Source: Parendozoicomonas callyspongiae (lineage in GTDB: Bacteria > Pseudomonadota > Gammaproteobacteria > Pseudomonadales > Endozoicomonadaceae). Taken from it: a stretch of DNA of 64,000 bases. Location of the stretch: assembly GCF_023502345.1 (NCBI RefSeq), contig NZ_JAMFLX010000026.1, positions 1-64,000 of the forward strand, read 5' to 3'. The notes below the pieces were generated by a model that did not search any database, was not told the origin of the DNA, and saw only the letters and a program-made list of their open reading frames with translations. Position numbers and translations under genes: made by a program. Each line of letters opens with the position of its first letter. Within the stretch, counting starts at the first letter, position 1. Below are positions 18,716-28,048 of this stretch, piece after piece.

Positions 18716-19234
18716 ATGTCTGCAACATTCAACGTAATTTTCAGCGGTAAAATCGCTCCCGGAGCAAACGAACAGAAAGTAAAAAATCTGGCCATGAAGG
18801 CCTTCCATGCCTCACCAGAACAACTTGCCAAACTGTTTTCAGGTAAGGCTGTTGTCCTGAAATCAAACCTGAGCCAGGAAGCTGCGCAGAACTTCGTGAA
18901 AAAACTGAAGGGCATTGGTTTGGTTTGTGAAATCAGGAAAAAGAGTCCGGCTAAAGCGCAGGAACAACCCGAACAGCCTGCTGTCGAGCCCAAACCCACA
19001 AAGCCGAAATCAATTCCTGAGACAGATACACCAGTGGCCCCAAAGGCCAGTTCAACTACATGGGATATTGCCCCGGTCGGAACAGATATCAACCCACTCA
19101 AAGCGCCGGAACCTCCTCCTGCTCCAGATACCAGCCAGTTTGAAATCAAACCTCATGGTGATTACCTGCTGGAACCGAATGACTCGCCAGCACCCGAAGC
19201 ACCGGACACAAGCCGCTTTTCAATTAAACCATAG
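18716..19234 (+). CDS. Hypothetical protein: L7/L12-like N-terminal domain, Pro-rich tail
   Basis: The 172-residue protein has an N-terminal domain (about 1-80) whose pattern (KVKNLAMKAFHASPEQLAKL, SGKAVVLKSNLSQEAAQNFV, LKGIGLVCEI) resembles the alpha/beta C-terminal fold of ribosomal protein L7/L12. This fold recurs in small proteobacterial proteins of unknown role. Residues 85-172 are low-complexity, Pro/Glu/Lys-rich, with two similar short units, APDTSQFEIKPH and APDTSRFSIKP. No signal peptide is seen. The role is unknown. Confidence 0.65.
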   Translation: MSATFNVIFSGKIAPGANEQKVKNLAMKAFHASPEQLAKLFSGKAVVLKSNLSQEAAQNFVKKLKGIGLVCEIRKKSPAKAQEQPEQPAVEPKPTKPKSIPETDTPVAPKASSTTWDIAPVGTDINPLKAPEPPPAPDTSQFEIKPHGDYLLEPNDSPAPEAPDTSRFSIKP

Positions 19235-19297
19235 CGATTACAACCCTGTGTCGTAGCACCAGGATACTTCTCAGCTAAGGTAAATAGGAAAGAATTT

Positions 19298-19332
19298 CTT
19301 TAAGTGAGATCTTTAAGTGAGATCTTTAAGTG
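19298..19332. repeat. 13-base tandem repeat
   Basis: The unit CTTTAAGTGAGAT occurs at 19298-19310 and 19311-19323, and its first nine bases again at 19324-19332. The last unit contains the proposed GTG start of the next gene, so unit number could affect its expression. Confidence 0.8.
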
Positions 19333-20181
19333 CCAACACGCGCCACCAACTCACCGTTACTGCCCCCAGGCTCTTCTACACGCTCACCGACTGAGCATTC
19401 TGAAAAACAAGAGCAGGTTAAAGACACCACTGAAACGAAAGGGTTACGGTTACCAGCAGAACAGGGCACAAGGAAATTACAAGAACGGGATGTCGACCCC
19501 GTCAAGCATGAGTGTTTGCCTTATACCGAAGAGGTTAAAAAGCCTGACGAAAAAGCTTTAGCCTCATCATTCAGCGATACATACAATGGTCTTTACCATG
19601 TGGGTGCTTATCTGCCCAAAGATATTCCAGATGCTCTTGCGGTGTTCGAGAAGCAAAAGCTGTCACTTGACGGCGCCTTGTCCCAGCATCGAAATGGCCC
19701 AGAGATTCAAGAAACCTGGAAGAAAGTCTGTGATAGTGCCCAGGAGTATCTCACCTGGTCAGGAACATGTGATCAAAAACCAGTTCCACCCAAGTTGGTT
19801 CAGAACTGGAAAAAACTGGGAAAACTGCGCACAAAAGCTTGGGATTACACTCGGAAAGCTATGGAGCAAGGCCCCAAAAAGAAAATTCAGCTTGCTAAAA
19901 AAGCCAATGACATAATGCCGGAAATCACCGCATTGCGTGATGGAAAAGTGAAAACGCTGCAAAATGAATACTATGAGTACCTCGAAACCCTTAGAGGTAA
20001 AACTCCTGAGTCAGTCAGCTTTCATAAGAACCTTGCAACCATGATACAGCTTGTCAGCGAGGATTTTCCTGATTCCTATTCAGAAACTGCCATTGATAGA
20101 GCAGTCGAATGCTGGGTTGAAAACATCATGTTCAATAAGGGTGTTCTGGCTGCCGGCCTCAACCTGAGTGATGTTGAATAG
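19330..20181 (+). CDS. Orphan helical protein, possible secreted effector
   Basis: About 283 residues from a GTG at 19330; the start is uncertain because a tandem repeat lies over it. Residues 1-75 are polar and probably disordered (Pro/Ser/Thr/Glu/Lys-rich). Residues 76-283 are predicted mainly helical (AYLPKDIPDALAVFEKQK; KAWDYTRKAMEQGPKKKIQLAKKA; NEYYEYLETLRGKTP) with no motif I recognise. A disordered N-terminus before a helical orphan domain is common in secreted effectors of symbionts, but there is no direct evidence of secretion. A terminator follows directly. Confidence 0.6.
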   Translation: MPTRATNSPLLPPGSSTRSPTEHSEKQEQVKDTTETKGLRLPAEQGTRKLQERDVDPVKHECLPYTEEVKKPDEKALASSFSDTYNGLYHVGAYLPKDIPDALAVFEKQKLSLDGALSQHRNGPEIQETWKKVCDSAQEYLTWSGTCDQKPVPPKLVQNWKKLGKLRTKAWDYTRKAMEQGPKKKIQLAKKANDIMPEITALRDGKVKTLQNEYYEYLETLRGKTPESVSFHKNLATMIQLVSEDFPDSYSETAIDRAVECWVENIMFNKGVLAAGLNLSDVE

Positions 20182-20190
20182 TGCGAAACA

Positions 20191-20220
20191 AAAAAGCCCG
20201 GCATAACAACCGGGCTTTTT
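20191..20220. terminator. Bidirectional terminator between the orphan gene and recR
   Basis: AAAAAGCCCGG (20191-20201) pairs with CCGGGCTTTTT (20210-20220) around an 8-base loop. With A-run and T-run on the two sides it can serve both convergent genes. Confidence 0.9.
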
Positions 20221-20234
20221 GTTTAACCTGCTAC

Positions 20235-20837
20235 TCAGTCAACCAGTTCCCGCCGACCAGCAAAGGCATGCATCAGGGTACCGCCATCAATATATTCCAG
20301 CTCACCGCCAAGAGGCACACCGTGGGCGATGCGGGATACCTTCACTCCCAGCTTACGTAAAGCAGAAGCGATATAGTGAGCCGTAGCTTCACCTTCCACG
20401 GTTGGATTGGTTGCCAGAATCACTTCCCTGACGCCATCGGTTTCAACCTGCGCCAGAAGCTGGTCAACACCAATATCTTCAGGACCCACTCCATCAATAG
20501 GAGACAGGTGCCCCATAAGAACAAAGTAATGGCCGCTATAGCCACCAGCCTGCTCTATGGCCAGAACATCGGCGGGTGTTTCCACCACACATAGCTGCTC
20601 ACCGTCCCGTTCGGGGTGAGTGCAGATATCGCAGATATCCTTTTCGGTCAGGGTTCGGCAGCGCTGGCAGTGCCCAACCCCTTCCACAGCAGCTTTCAGG
20701 GCTTCGGACAGCTGACTGGCTCCCTGGCGATCACGCTCCAGCAAGTGCAGAACCATACGCTGGGCGGACTTGGGACCAACACCCGGCAGACACTGCAGTG
20801 CATCCATCAGGCGGACAATCAAGGGGCTGAATGACAT
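20235..20837 (-). CDS. recR: Recombination mediator protein RecR
   Basis: RecR works with RecO and RecF to load RecA at gaps. The 200 residues show the helix-hairpin-helix start ([12 protein letters not shown]), the four-cysteine zinc finger (HCQRCRTL ... ICDIC) and a Toprim domain ([26 protein letters not shown]). Length and motifs are normal. It is the last gene of the conserved dnaX-ybaB-recR operon. Confidence 0.96.
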   Translation of the reverse strand: MSFSPLIVRLMDALQCLPGVGPKSAQRMVLHLLERDRQGASQLSEALKAAVEGVGHCQRCRTLTEKDICDICTHPERDGEQLCVVETPADVLAIEQAGGYSGHYFVLMGHLSPIDGVGPEDIGVDQLLAQVETDGVREVILATNPTVEGEATAHYIASALRKLGVKVSRIAHGVPLGGELEYIDGGTLMHAFAGRRELVD

Positions 20838-20884
20838 AGCTGGAGAACCTTCCCTGAAATAATCTGTTGCCTGTATCCGTCAGA

Positions 20885-21214
20885 TCAGAAAGGCATCTTC
20901 ATACCGGGGATACCCATACCACCGGTAATTTCGCCCATCTTGTCCTGCTGGTTCTTTTCAACCTTGCGAACAGCATCATTAACCGCTGCAGCAATCAGGT
21001 CTTCCAGAATTTCCTTATCCTCTTCCATCAGGGAAGGATCAATTTCAACACGGCGTACGTCATGACGACCGGTCATGGTCACCTTAACCAGGCCAGCACC
21101 AGCTTCACCAGTCACTTCTGCATTAGCAAGCTCTTCCTGCATTTTCTGCATCTGTTCCTGCATCTTCTGGGCCTGCTTCATCAGGTTACCCATTCCACCT
21201 TTCAGCATGTTCAC
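20885..21214 (-). CDS. ybaB: YbaB/EbfC nucleoid-associated protein
   Basis: The 109-residue protein opens with the Met/Gln-rich helix [18 protein letters not shown] and the [15 protein letters not shown] strand that define the YbaB/EbfC family. It forms dimers that bind DNA. It lies between dnaX and recR on the same strand, in the conserved gammaproteobacterial order, with 82 bases after dnaX and 47 bases before recR. Confidence 0.95.
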   Translation of the reverse strand: MNMLKGGMGNLMKQAQKMQEQMQKMQEELANAEVTGEAGAGLVKVTMTGRHDVRRVEIDPSLMEEDKEILEDLIAAAVNDAVRKVEKNQQDKMGEITGGMGIPGMKMPF

Positions 21215-21296
21215 CTCTAACTGATCGCTGAATTGAAAACTTCTGGCCTTGCAGAATTAACGAAACCCTGCAAGGCGAATCATCATATTATCCGGC

Positions 21297-23369
21297 CTAG
21301 GAGCCTACCGGTTCAATGGTATGGTCAAGAATTGTGCCGGAAAAGGCCTCAACAATAGCCTGCACCCGCTCATCGGTATGGAAACTGCGGCGGGCAGCTT
21401 CCAGACGTTCACGCCGACGACGTTCACGCCAAGCTGAGGGGGTCTCGGTCTGGACCACACCGGTCTGGATATCCAGCGCAATCTTCTCACCGAAGTAATC
21501 CGAAAGAGCCTGCTCTATTCGCATCCGGTGGTTGTCGTTATAAAGGGTGTCGTGCTCACTATCCAGACGCAGGGCCATCTTGTTGCCAGCTGCCGAAACC
21601 ATCTCACAGTTGGATACGATGGCACCGGTCACACCACCCATGCGCAGCCCCTGACTCAGATCAATCCAGTTCTGTGGCTGCAGTCCGGCAAGAGCAATCT
21701 TCTCTTTCTCGTCTTCCGGTTCAATCTCTTCAACATGCTGTGCTGAAGGCTCAGGAGGAGTAGCGGCCTGAGGTTCTACGGTCTCTGGCTGGGATGGTGC
21801 CGGGGGCTCATTGAGAAGGCTATCGACATCAATAGGTGTCCGCACTTCATTCTCATAACCACCCATATCAACATTGGCATAGTCTGCCAGCGGGGGGGCA
21901 TCATAAAATCCGGGAGGCGGAGCATCATTTGCAGCCACTGCAGCTTCAACAGGCTCCGGCATCGGCTGCTGTTGTGACGGTGCTGGCGAAGGTGGGACCT
22001 CAATTGTTTCGGCAGGTTGTCTTTCTGCTTCCAAAACTTCTGTAGGTTCCTGAGCAACTTGCTCCTGTTCTTGGGCAGGAACCTCTACCGACTGAGGTTG
22101 AGGCTCAGTTTGAGATACTGGCTCCTGTTGAGCTGGAGCATCTAATGACCCTGAAGGCTCAGGCTCCTCACGATCTTCACGTACTTCTGCTTTTGATTCA
22201 GGCGCGCTGGATACTTCTCTGGGAGCTTGCTTCTCATTGCCAGAATCGCTGCCGGGCAGTGGCTGTTCGGGAACAGTTGGAATGCCATCCGGACGAAATG
22301 CCAGCATTCGCAGCAGAACCATTTCAAAACCGGAACGCGGATCTGGGGACAGAGGCAGATCACGGCGACCAATTAAGCCGGTCTGATAATAAAGCTGAAC
22401 ATCTTCAGCAGTCATGCGCCCCGCCAGATTGAGAATCTGTTCACGATCCCCCTGACTGTTGTCCACCACATCAGGCAGAGCCTGGGCTAGCGCCACGCGA
22501 TGCAGCGCCGACAGCATATCAGCCAGAACAGCCACATAATCAGGGCTGTGCTCAGACAGTTCAGACACTGAGTCCAGAACCGCTCGCGGCCTACCATCGG
22601 CCAGAGCATCCAGCACCCTGTAAACCTGGGCCTGGTCAATCGTGCCCAGCATGGCGGTGACACCCTGATTGGTCAGGCCTTCACCGCAGTAAGCAATAGC
22701 CTGATCCGTCAGGCTGAGAGCATCACGCATACTGCCATCAGCAGCACGACCGAGCTGCCACAACGCGGGCAACTCGTAAGAAATATGTTCTCCATCCAGT
22801 ACATTCTGCAGATGCCCCACCACTCTTTCAGGGGGCATATTTTTCAGGCTGAACTGCAGGCAGCGGGACAGGATAGTGATCGGCAGCTTATGCGGATCAG
22901 TGGTCGCCAACAGGAACTTGATATGGGGAGGTGGCTCTTCCAGCGTTTTCAACAGGGCGTTGAAACTGTGGGTGCTGAGCATGTGCACTTCGTCGATCAG
23001 GTAGACCTTGAAGCGCCCACGCGTCGGCGCATATTGCACGTTATCCAGCAGTTCCTTGGTATCTTCCAGGCGAGTACGGCTGGCTGCATCGACTTCGATT
23101 AGATCAACAAAGCGGCCCTCATCAATCTCCCGACAGGAATCGCATTCACCACAGGGCTCCGAGGTCACACCGGTTTCACAGTTCAGACACTTGGCCAGAA
23201 TTCGGGCAATGGTGGTTTTACCCACACCGCGGGTGCCGGTAAACAGGTAGGCATGATGAAGCCGGTCATTGTCGAGGGCATTCACCAGGGCCTGCAAAAC
23301 ATGCACCTGCCCTACCAGTTCCTTAAAGGTCCGGGGCCGCCATTTGCGCGCAAGCACCTGATAACTCAT
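21297..23369 (-). CDS. dnaX: DNA polymerase III subunits tau and gamma (DnaX)
   Basis: DnaX is the clamp-loader ATPase; the full-length tau form also ties the polymerase cores to the helicase. The 690-residue protein has the N-terminal AAA+ module (Walker A FTGTRGVGKTTIARILAK, the CGECDSC zinc site, Walker B LIDEVHML, sensor LLATTDPHK). A long Pro/Glu/Gln-rich linker (about 365-560) leads to the tau-specific C-terminal domain. I saw no A-run of the E. coli slippery type in the relevant area, so a separate gamma form made by frameshifting is not indicated. The 4.5S RNA gene lies just upstream. Confidence 0.95.
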   Translation of the reverse strand: MSYQVLARKWRPRTFKELVGQVHVLQALVNALDNDRLHHAYLFTGTRGVGKTTIARILAKCLNCETGVTSEPCGECDSCREIDEGRFVDLIEVDAASRTRLEDTKELLDNVQYAPTRGRFKVYLIDEVHMLSTHSFNALLKTLEEPPPHIKFLLATTDPHKLPITILSRCLQFSLKNMPPERVVGHLQNVLDGEHISYELPALWQLGRAADGSMRDALSLTDQAIAYCGEGLTNQGVTAMLGTIDQAQVYRVLDALADGRPRAVLDSVSELSEHSPDYVAVLADMLSALHRVALAQALPDVVDNSQGDREQILNLAGRMTAEDVQLYYQTGLIGRRDLPLSPDPRSGFEMVLLRMLAFRPDGIPTVPEQPLPGSDSGNEKQAPREVSSAPESKAEVREDREEPEPSGSLDAPAQQEPVSQTEPQPQSVEVPAQEQEQVAQEPTEVLEAERQPAETIEVPPSPAPSQQQPMPEPVEAAVAANDAPPPGFYDAPPLADYANVDMGGYENEVRTPIDVDSLLNEPPAPSQPETVEPQAATPPEPSAQHVEEIEPEDEKEKIALAGLQPQNWIDLSQGLRMGGVTGAIVSNCEMVSAAGNKMALRLDSEHDTLYNDNHRMRIEQALSDYFGEKIALDIQTGVVQTETPSAWRERRRRERLEAARRSFHTDERVQAIVEAFSGTILDHTIEPVGS

Positions 23370-23538
23370 TGGTTTTTCGCCACTTTCATTGTCGCCAGTT
23401 TGGTTACTGCAGGTAAGCTGTTCGAAGGAAAATAAGACGCTATATGCTAACCGAGATAAGGAATGGATGCACGATAGTATTCAGAGCTGAAGTTTCAGGA
23501 TGAAAAAAGAAAGACATTCAGAAGGGAGAGATAATGGA

Positions 23539-23651
23539 GGCGGCCCCTGCCAGCTAACACCCCGGCACATGTGCGCACTGCTACCGTTGCTCCCTTCCGG
23601 GCCTGGCGGAATTCACAGCTGCTCATTGCGGGGGAACCGACAAGGTCCGCC
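23539..23651 (-). ncRNA. ffs: Signal recognition particle 4.5S RNA
   Basis: Read on the minus strand, the 113-base segment begins GGCGGACC and ends GGGCCGCC, so its ends pair. The apical region contains the SRP hallmark CAGGCCCGGAAGGGAGCA, which corresponds to the conserved GGTC/GGAAGGAAGCAGC loop bound by Ffh. The GTGCCGGGGTGTTAGCTGGC side matches the 3' arm of the E. coli molecule. Its length is close to the 114 bases of E. coli. It precedes dnaX, a common location. Confidence 0.95.
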
Positions 23652-24213
23652 ATAATGACGCTCAGGACACGCTTAACACTTGCCCTCGAACGGTGTCGCA
23701 TTCTCCATAAACCGGAGTGACTTTGCAAGGGGGGAAAGCCATTTCATTGAAATGAAAACAAAATCTTTTCAAAAGAAACATTTGGAAAAGTCAGATCCAC
23801 GATTTTGGATCAGCCCGTTCTTCAGCGTATCCTACCCATCTAAAGCCGAATTTAAGGCATTAATACTATGCGCCGTTATCAGGCCATTCAGAGGCGTGGA
23901 GAACAGTAATGGCTGGCCAAGATGTTTTACTTTACGGGATCAGGGAGCTTTTGATGCGTAAGCCCTGCATCAGGATAAAGTCACTGAAAGATACAAACGC
24001 AAGGCAGTTTTTAATCCATTCAACACCACACCACCCGTAAGCACGACTTTCGACACCATTGTCTTGATTAGAACAGGTCAAAGAGGCACACCAAGCCTGA
24101 AGGCTTGCACCCTATCGGGACTACGAATTCGTAGTCGTAGTTATTGTCGTTTACAAATCAACGAAACGGGCCCGCGTTGAGCGGGACTAACCGTACAGGC
24201 CTGAAGATATGTC
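23652..24213. other. Intergenic region upstream of ffs
   Basis: No gene is supported. The only notable structure is a perfect 16-base palindrome, ACTACGAATTCGTAGT, at 24120-24135. The promoter of the 4.5S RNA should lie just right of 23651. Confidence 0.45.
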
Positions 24214-24936
24214 TTATTCTTCGCACACCCTTGTTCTTAGCGGCTCGATGGTGTCACTTGCCTCCATAATGATAACAGGCAGGTGATTTTGTAGTATTGT
24301 AATGCTCTCCCATTTCTGAAAATCCGGGGAGGCACAGTAACGAATCTCTGTGAAATCATCAGCAGTCCGTGGGTCTTTGTGACTGCTTCTTTCACTCAAA
24401 CAATGGGTTGTGATTGGAGCAGGTTTTTGGTGATACGCGAACATTGCGTGCGCGAACAGTGTATTGAAAGCACCGATATCGCCTATTTGTTCCTGCTTCA
24501 GAAAGGCTTGAAAATGAAAGGGTAACATCATCATAAATAAATCACGATCGAGCTCCATATCCATAGATAACTTGCCCATATGGGCAAGAAACAATGGTTC
24601 CAGATTTTCAACCCCCGCATCAAAATCCTGGGGAAGCAGTCCCTCTTTGGGAAGCATGCAATGATATTGCATGCTTGTTGATGGTATACCCCAGTTTTTC
24701 CCGTTTCTATGGGTAGTGCTAACGTACGAGAATCGCTCATTATATTTAAAAGGCTCAGAGACAAGACTCTGTGAGCAGGGGTGGCCCGGTTCACGGCTAT
24801 TTCCATTAAAAAACGCGTTCAGACGCATTTCATGATGTTGAGACATGAAAATTGAATAGTACTGCTCGTCAGAATATACAGGAGTATAAAAATACCAGTG
24901 ACCCCTATCGTTATCCCGATAACTAAATTTTGTCAT
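24214..24936 (-). CDS. Orphan protein, second gene of a coupled pair
   Basis: About 240 residues from the ATG that shares ATGA with the stop of the upstream gene. A longer version from 24960 is possible. The protein is rich in Tyr, His, Phe and Met (DRGHWYFYTPVYSDEQYY; QYHCMLPKEGLLPQDFDAG) with no signal peptide of its own and no domain I know. Four-base overlap with the secreted upstream protein suggests that the two act together. Alternatively the pair is one gene split by a frameshift, since the two frames read into each other without a gap. Confidence 0.55.
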   Translation of the reverse strand: MTKFSYRDNDRGHWYFYTPVYSDEQYYSIFMSQHHEMRLNAFFNGNSREPGHPCSQSLVSEPFKYNERFSYVSTTHRNGKNWGIPSTSMQYHCMLPKEGLLPQDFDAGVENLEPLFLAHMGKLSMDMELDRDLFMMMLPFHFQAFLKQEQIGDIGAFNTLFAHAMFAYHQKPAPITTHCLSERSSHKDPRTADDFTEIRYCASPDFQKWESITILQNHLPVIIMEASDTIEPLRTRVCEE

Positions 24937-25382
24937 CCTGATTCTTTTATGGTACCCCATGCCTGAAGAAAAAAACCTTCAGTAAAACGGTTAGGTTTTA
25001 TTGCTGTGCTATAGCGATATCCGATACCAGGGCTAAATGCATCAAAACAATAATTGAACTGGTTGACCGCTGCCTTCTTTATTCCCGATGACTTATTTCG
25101 AAGCTCATGGCATATGGCCATGGTATTATCATTGTTACAACGGATTTGGATGTCGAGCTTTGAGTGGTAATGGCTTGCAGCAATATAGTTTTCATCCACT
25201 TCCACATCATGACGATGAATAAATCCAGCAGATATTTTTTCCCCTGATACCATGCCAAAAATTTGATAACGTTTGGAAAATTTAATATCGGAACATGCCG
25301 CAGGACGGATGAACAACAGCTGCGAGAGAAATATAAGTGTCAGGGTAACTGCTCTGGTGAGATAAATTTGTCTGGCTGGCAT
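24933..25382 (-). CDS. Secreted orphan protein, first gene of a coupled pair
   Basis: About 149 residues from the ATG at 25382, which has an ideal GGAGGT (complement of 25387-25392). The TTG twelve bases further upstream overlaps that site and is unlikely. A signal peptide (AVTLTLIFLSQLLFIRPAAC) precedes a beta-rich domain with Cys residues spaced for disulfides. No family recognised. The stop overlaps the next start (ATGA). Confidence 0.6.
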   Translation of the reverse strand: MPARQIYLTRAVTLTLIFLSQLLFIRPAACSDIKFSKRYQIFGMVSGEKISAGFIHRHDVEVDENYIAASHYHSKLDIQIRCNNDNTMAICHELRNKSSGIKKAAVNQFNYCFDAFSPGIGYRYSTAIKPNRFTEGFFLQAWGTIKESG

Positions 25383-25686
25383 ATACACCTCCAATTATGC
25401 ATATTGAACTGAGATCCTTCATGGAGTTAGAAACAGAAATAGGTAGGAGGTTCATTCATGCTGCTGATATACAGGTGAAGGAATCATAACCAAGTGGTTA
25501 GGCAGTTAATCGCACTTAAACCCCGACCATCTTGAAATCCGATGTTTTTAGAGTCTGCTTTCCCTACGGTATATACGAACTGCTGAACAAAGCACAATCA
25601 GTACGATAACCTACCCAGTTCCTGCCAGATAGCCATCATGCTGAAAGTTCATTCCATGTGGAATCAAACACCGGAGCATCTACGTT

Positions 25687-25974
25687 TTGAAACGCCTGGG
25701 TTATGGCCGGTTCCGCAAGGGAGAGCCGTTATGGGTAGGCTCAGACTCTCCCGGCCTGTCAACCAAAGTGACTTTCTACGGCATTTATTACTGCAATCTG
25801 GGACAAGTCAGGATATGGCCTTATCCCTGCGGTAGAAAAGAACATACCGTTAATATCCTTGAACGCATAAAGATGGAACATCCCGCAAGAGAGATTGATA
25901 TCGTATGGAATGGAGCGCTGAGGCATACAGCCAATGTTGTGAAAGAGGCGGAAAACGCGAAGAAGAAATTCTGA
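25687..25974 (+). pseudogene. IS630-family transposase fragment
   Basis: 95 codons resemble the DDE catalytic half of IS630-type transposases: RLGYGRFRKGEPLWVGS, then VTFYGIYYCNLGQVRIWPYP, then IVWNGALRHTANVV. In complete enzymes the last segment carries the second catalytic Asp (a WDGAxxH pattern); here it is Asn, and both ends of the protein are missing. A second frame over 25638-25835 suggests further decay. No inverted repeats were identified. Confidence 0.7.
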
Positions 25975-25986
25975 GAGTAAGTGTAC

Positions 25987-26015
25987 AACCGGAGCTTGCT
26001 TAAAACTCCGGTTTT
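25987..26015. terminator. Hairpin between the IS630 remnant and pncB
   Basis: AACCGGAG (25987-25994) pairs with CTCCGGTT (26006-26013), followed by TT. It could end transcripts from the left; pncB converges from the right. Confidence 0.55.
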
Positions 26016-26030
26016 CAAGGTGGTTGGGGT

Positions 26031-27206
26031 TTAGCTGACAGCGTAAACCTGCTTCAAACGGTTCACATAATTAGTGTCCAGGCACATGGTTTTACCTGGA
26101 GCGTCAGATATCTTGGCAACAGGCTGGCCATTGCAGGACACCAGCTTGAGAACAATATTCAGCGGTTTGCCACCAACATCATTAGTCAGCCAGGTACCAA
26201 TACCAAAGCTGGTCGGAATCCGGCTGGCAAAGTGCTCACTGATTTCCAGGGATTTATCAAAATTCAGACCATCACTGAAAACCAGCTGGCGGGTACGTGG
26301 ATCAATATCCAGCAGCTCATAATGAGCGACGGCACGTTCACCCCAGGTAATAGGATCACCGGAGTCATGACGCAGCCCCTGGTAACGCAGGGCCAGCTCA
26401 CGATTAAAGTCATTCAGGAAAGCCGACATGGTAATGGTATCGGTCAGGGCAACACCGAGTTTGCCCTGATACTCTTCATACCAGACTTCAAGTGCACGAC
26501 GCTGACTAAGAGCCAGATCATCCACCAGCGCCTGATGTGCCTGCAGCCATTCATGGCCCATGGTACCAACCGGTTTCAGATCAAGTTCACAGGCCAGCAT
26601 GATATTACTGGTTCCAACCAGACTGCCCGGCAGCTCCTGCTTCAGAGTTGTCAGCAGTTCACGATGCCAGTCCGCAGAAAAACGACGACGGGTGCCGAAG
26701 TCGACAAAGTGGAAACTGCCACCCGTATCCCGCAGATGCCCATTCAGTGCTTCAATCTTGTTGCACAGTTGCAGGCGTCCTGTTTCCAGCGCCGCACCGG
26801 TCTGCATATGGCGCCCATAGAGCTCGCTGACAATGGCCAGCACATAGATCTCAAACAGGGTCACTTCAAGCCAGGAGCCCCGAACATTAATCTGCAGAGC
26901 TTCCTGGGAAATCTGGACATCAACCTTGTTTGGATCAAGCTTCTGGGATTCCAGCCAGTCAAGATAATCCGGCTTAAAGACGCCTACTTCACCCAGCCAG
27001 CCTTTCTCATCCGCCGCCAGTCTTAAACCGGCAAGGCTGTTAATCTCATCCCGGACTTCATCAGCCAAGGGGCTAAGGTCAACCGGGGAACGGCAGTGGA
27101 AACGGGCATCAACAACAGCTGTTGGATAGTTATGAAACACCGCCTGCTGCATAGTCAGCTTATATAAATCTGTATCCAGCAGCGATGTGATAATTGGTTT
27201 AGACAT
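26031..27206 (-). CDS. pncB: Nicotinate phosphoribosyltransferase
   Basis: PncB converts nicotinate and PRPP to nicotinate mononucleotide, the committing step of NAD salvage. The 391 residues show the family start (SLLDTDLYKLTMQQAVFHNYP), the FGTRRRFS segment and the GLRHDSGDPI phosphate-binding stretch. Length is normal. It lies 61 bases downstream of pncA on the same strand, so nicotinamide is deamidated and then ribosylated by products of one transcript. A palindrome upstream of pncA probably controls both. Confidence 0.95.
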   Translation of the reverse strand: MSKPIITSLLDTDLYKLTMQQAVFHNYPTAVVDARFHCRSPVDLSPLADEVRDEINSLAGLRLAADEKGWLGEVGVFKPDYLDWLESQKLDPNKVDVQISQEALQINVRGSWLEVTLFEIYVLAIVSELYGRHMQTGAALETGRLQLCNKIEALNGHLRDTGGSFHFVDFGTRRRFSADWHRELLTTLKQELPGSLVGTSNIMLACELDLKPVGTMGHEWLQAHQALVDDLALSQRRALEVWYEEYQGKLGVALTDTITMSAFLNDFNRELALRYQGLRHDSGDPITWGERAVAHYELLDIDPRTRQLVFSDGLNFDKSLEISEHFASRIPTSFGIGTWLTNDVGGKPLNIVLKLVSCNGQPVAKISDAPGKTMCLDTNYVNRLKQVYAVS

Positions 27207-27267
27207 ACAACGATGATGTACTAATTAGGGTAAATCTTTATAACTGGCTAAGTGGCCTCCCGAACAC

Positions 27268-27915
27268 TTAACCAACCTGCAGGTCATTGGCTGACTCAAC
27301 CAGCTCAACACCAGCCGCCGCCATAGCTCTCAGGGCTTCAGCGGAAGATTCGGGTGCAAGACCTCGTGTCGCACCCTGATTCACAATGACGCGAAAACCA
27401 GCCTCAGCAAGCTGCAGAGCTGTTACCTTCACGCAGTAATCCAGTGCCAGTCCGCCTACAACGACAACATCAATGCCCCGGTCCCGCAGGAACTCAATGG
27501 CTCCTGTACTCCGGCGGCAGGCGAGATCATGAAAACAGGCACCATAAGGGTGGATATCAGGCTCCACCCCTTTCCAGACGAAATAATCGTATTCACTGAC
27601 CTCTGGCAGACCTTCCAGCAACTCAAAGCCGAAGGTTCCGGGGACACCATGCCGTGGCCAGTGCAAATCAACATTCTTATGCCCTTCAACAGGAGTCAGG
27701 GCTGGACGGTCATCATCGGCTTCCCAGATGGCATTGGCCGGATGAGCATCCTTGGAACCCAGACGCAGGCTGACAATATCAGCCTGTCTGTTCAGTTCAC
27801 TGACTATATGAACGCCATCAGGTACTGGCAGCTCCGCCGGACACAGCTCGGTAAAGCAGTTCTGGGCGTCAACATCAAAAGCCGCAACCCTATCCCGGGG
27901 TCCAAGTTTCAGCAT
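27268..27915 (-). CDS. pncA: Nicotinamidase (isochorismatase-family hydrolase)
   Basis: It hydrolyses nicotinamide to nicotinate, feeding PncB. The catalytic triad is visible: Asp in FDVDAQNCF (D16), Lys in FVWKGVEP (K115) and Cys in LDYCVKVTA (C161). The metal-binding segment SKDAHPANAIW follows the expected spacing. Length (215) fits the bacterial enzyme. It is the first gene of the pncA-pncB unit and divergent from nrtR. Confidence 0.92.
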   Translation of the reverse strand: MLKLGPRDRVAAFDVDAQNCFTELCPAELPVPDGVHIVSELNRQADIVSLRLGSKDAHPANAIWEADDDRPALTPVEGHKNVDLHWPRHGVPGTFGFELLEGLPEVSEYDYFVWKGVEPDIHPYGACFHDLACRRSTGAIEFLRDRGIDVVVVGGLALDYCVKVTALQLAEAGFRVIVNQGATRGLAPESSAEALRAMAAAGVELVESANDLQVG

Positions 27916-27933
27916 GGCTTCAGCCTACATAGT

Positions 27934-27966
27934 GAACTAGATTCCTTAACATAGTGAATCTAGTTC
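27934..27966. promoter_or_regulatory. Putative NrtR operator (perfect 11-base inverted repeat)
   Basis: GAACTAGATTC (27934-27944) and GAATCTAGTTC (27956-27966) form a perfect palindrome with an 11-base spacer, just upstream of the pncA start and in front of the divergent nrtR gene. The core ACATAGTGAA is also repeated directly within it (27928-27937 and 27950-27959), and CATAGTGAA recurs near 28045, across the nrtR start. Its placement suits a repressor that shuts off pncAB and its own gene. Confidence 0.7.
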
Positions 27967-28048
27967 CAAAAGGAGTCAAGAGCTGTCAGGATATAATGAC
28001 TTCCCGGCTTCCTGTTTCCGCCTCATACGTTGAAAAAGGTTGACCATA

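Noticed and set aside
21297-23369. Programmed frameshift in dnaX for a gamma product
   Set aside because: No A-run of the slippery type with a downstream hairpin was seen in the expected area; only the full tau frame is annotated.
25484-25560. tRNA-like stretch with AACCAAGTGGTTAGGCAG
   Set aside because: The D-arm-like bases are followed by no valid anticodon or T-arm, and acceptor ends do not pair. Kept only as a possible decayed tRNA.
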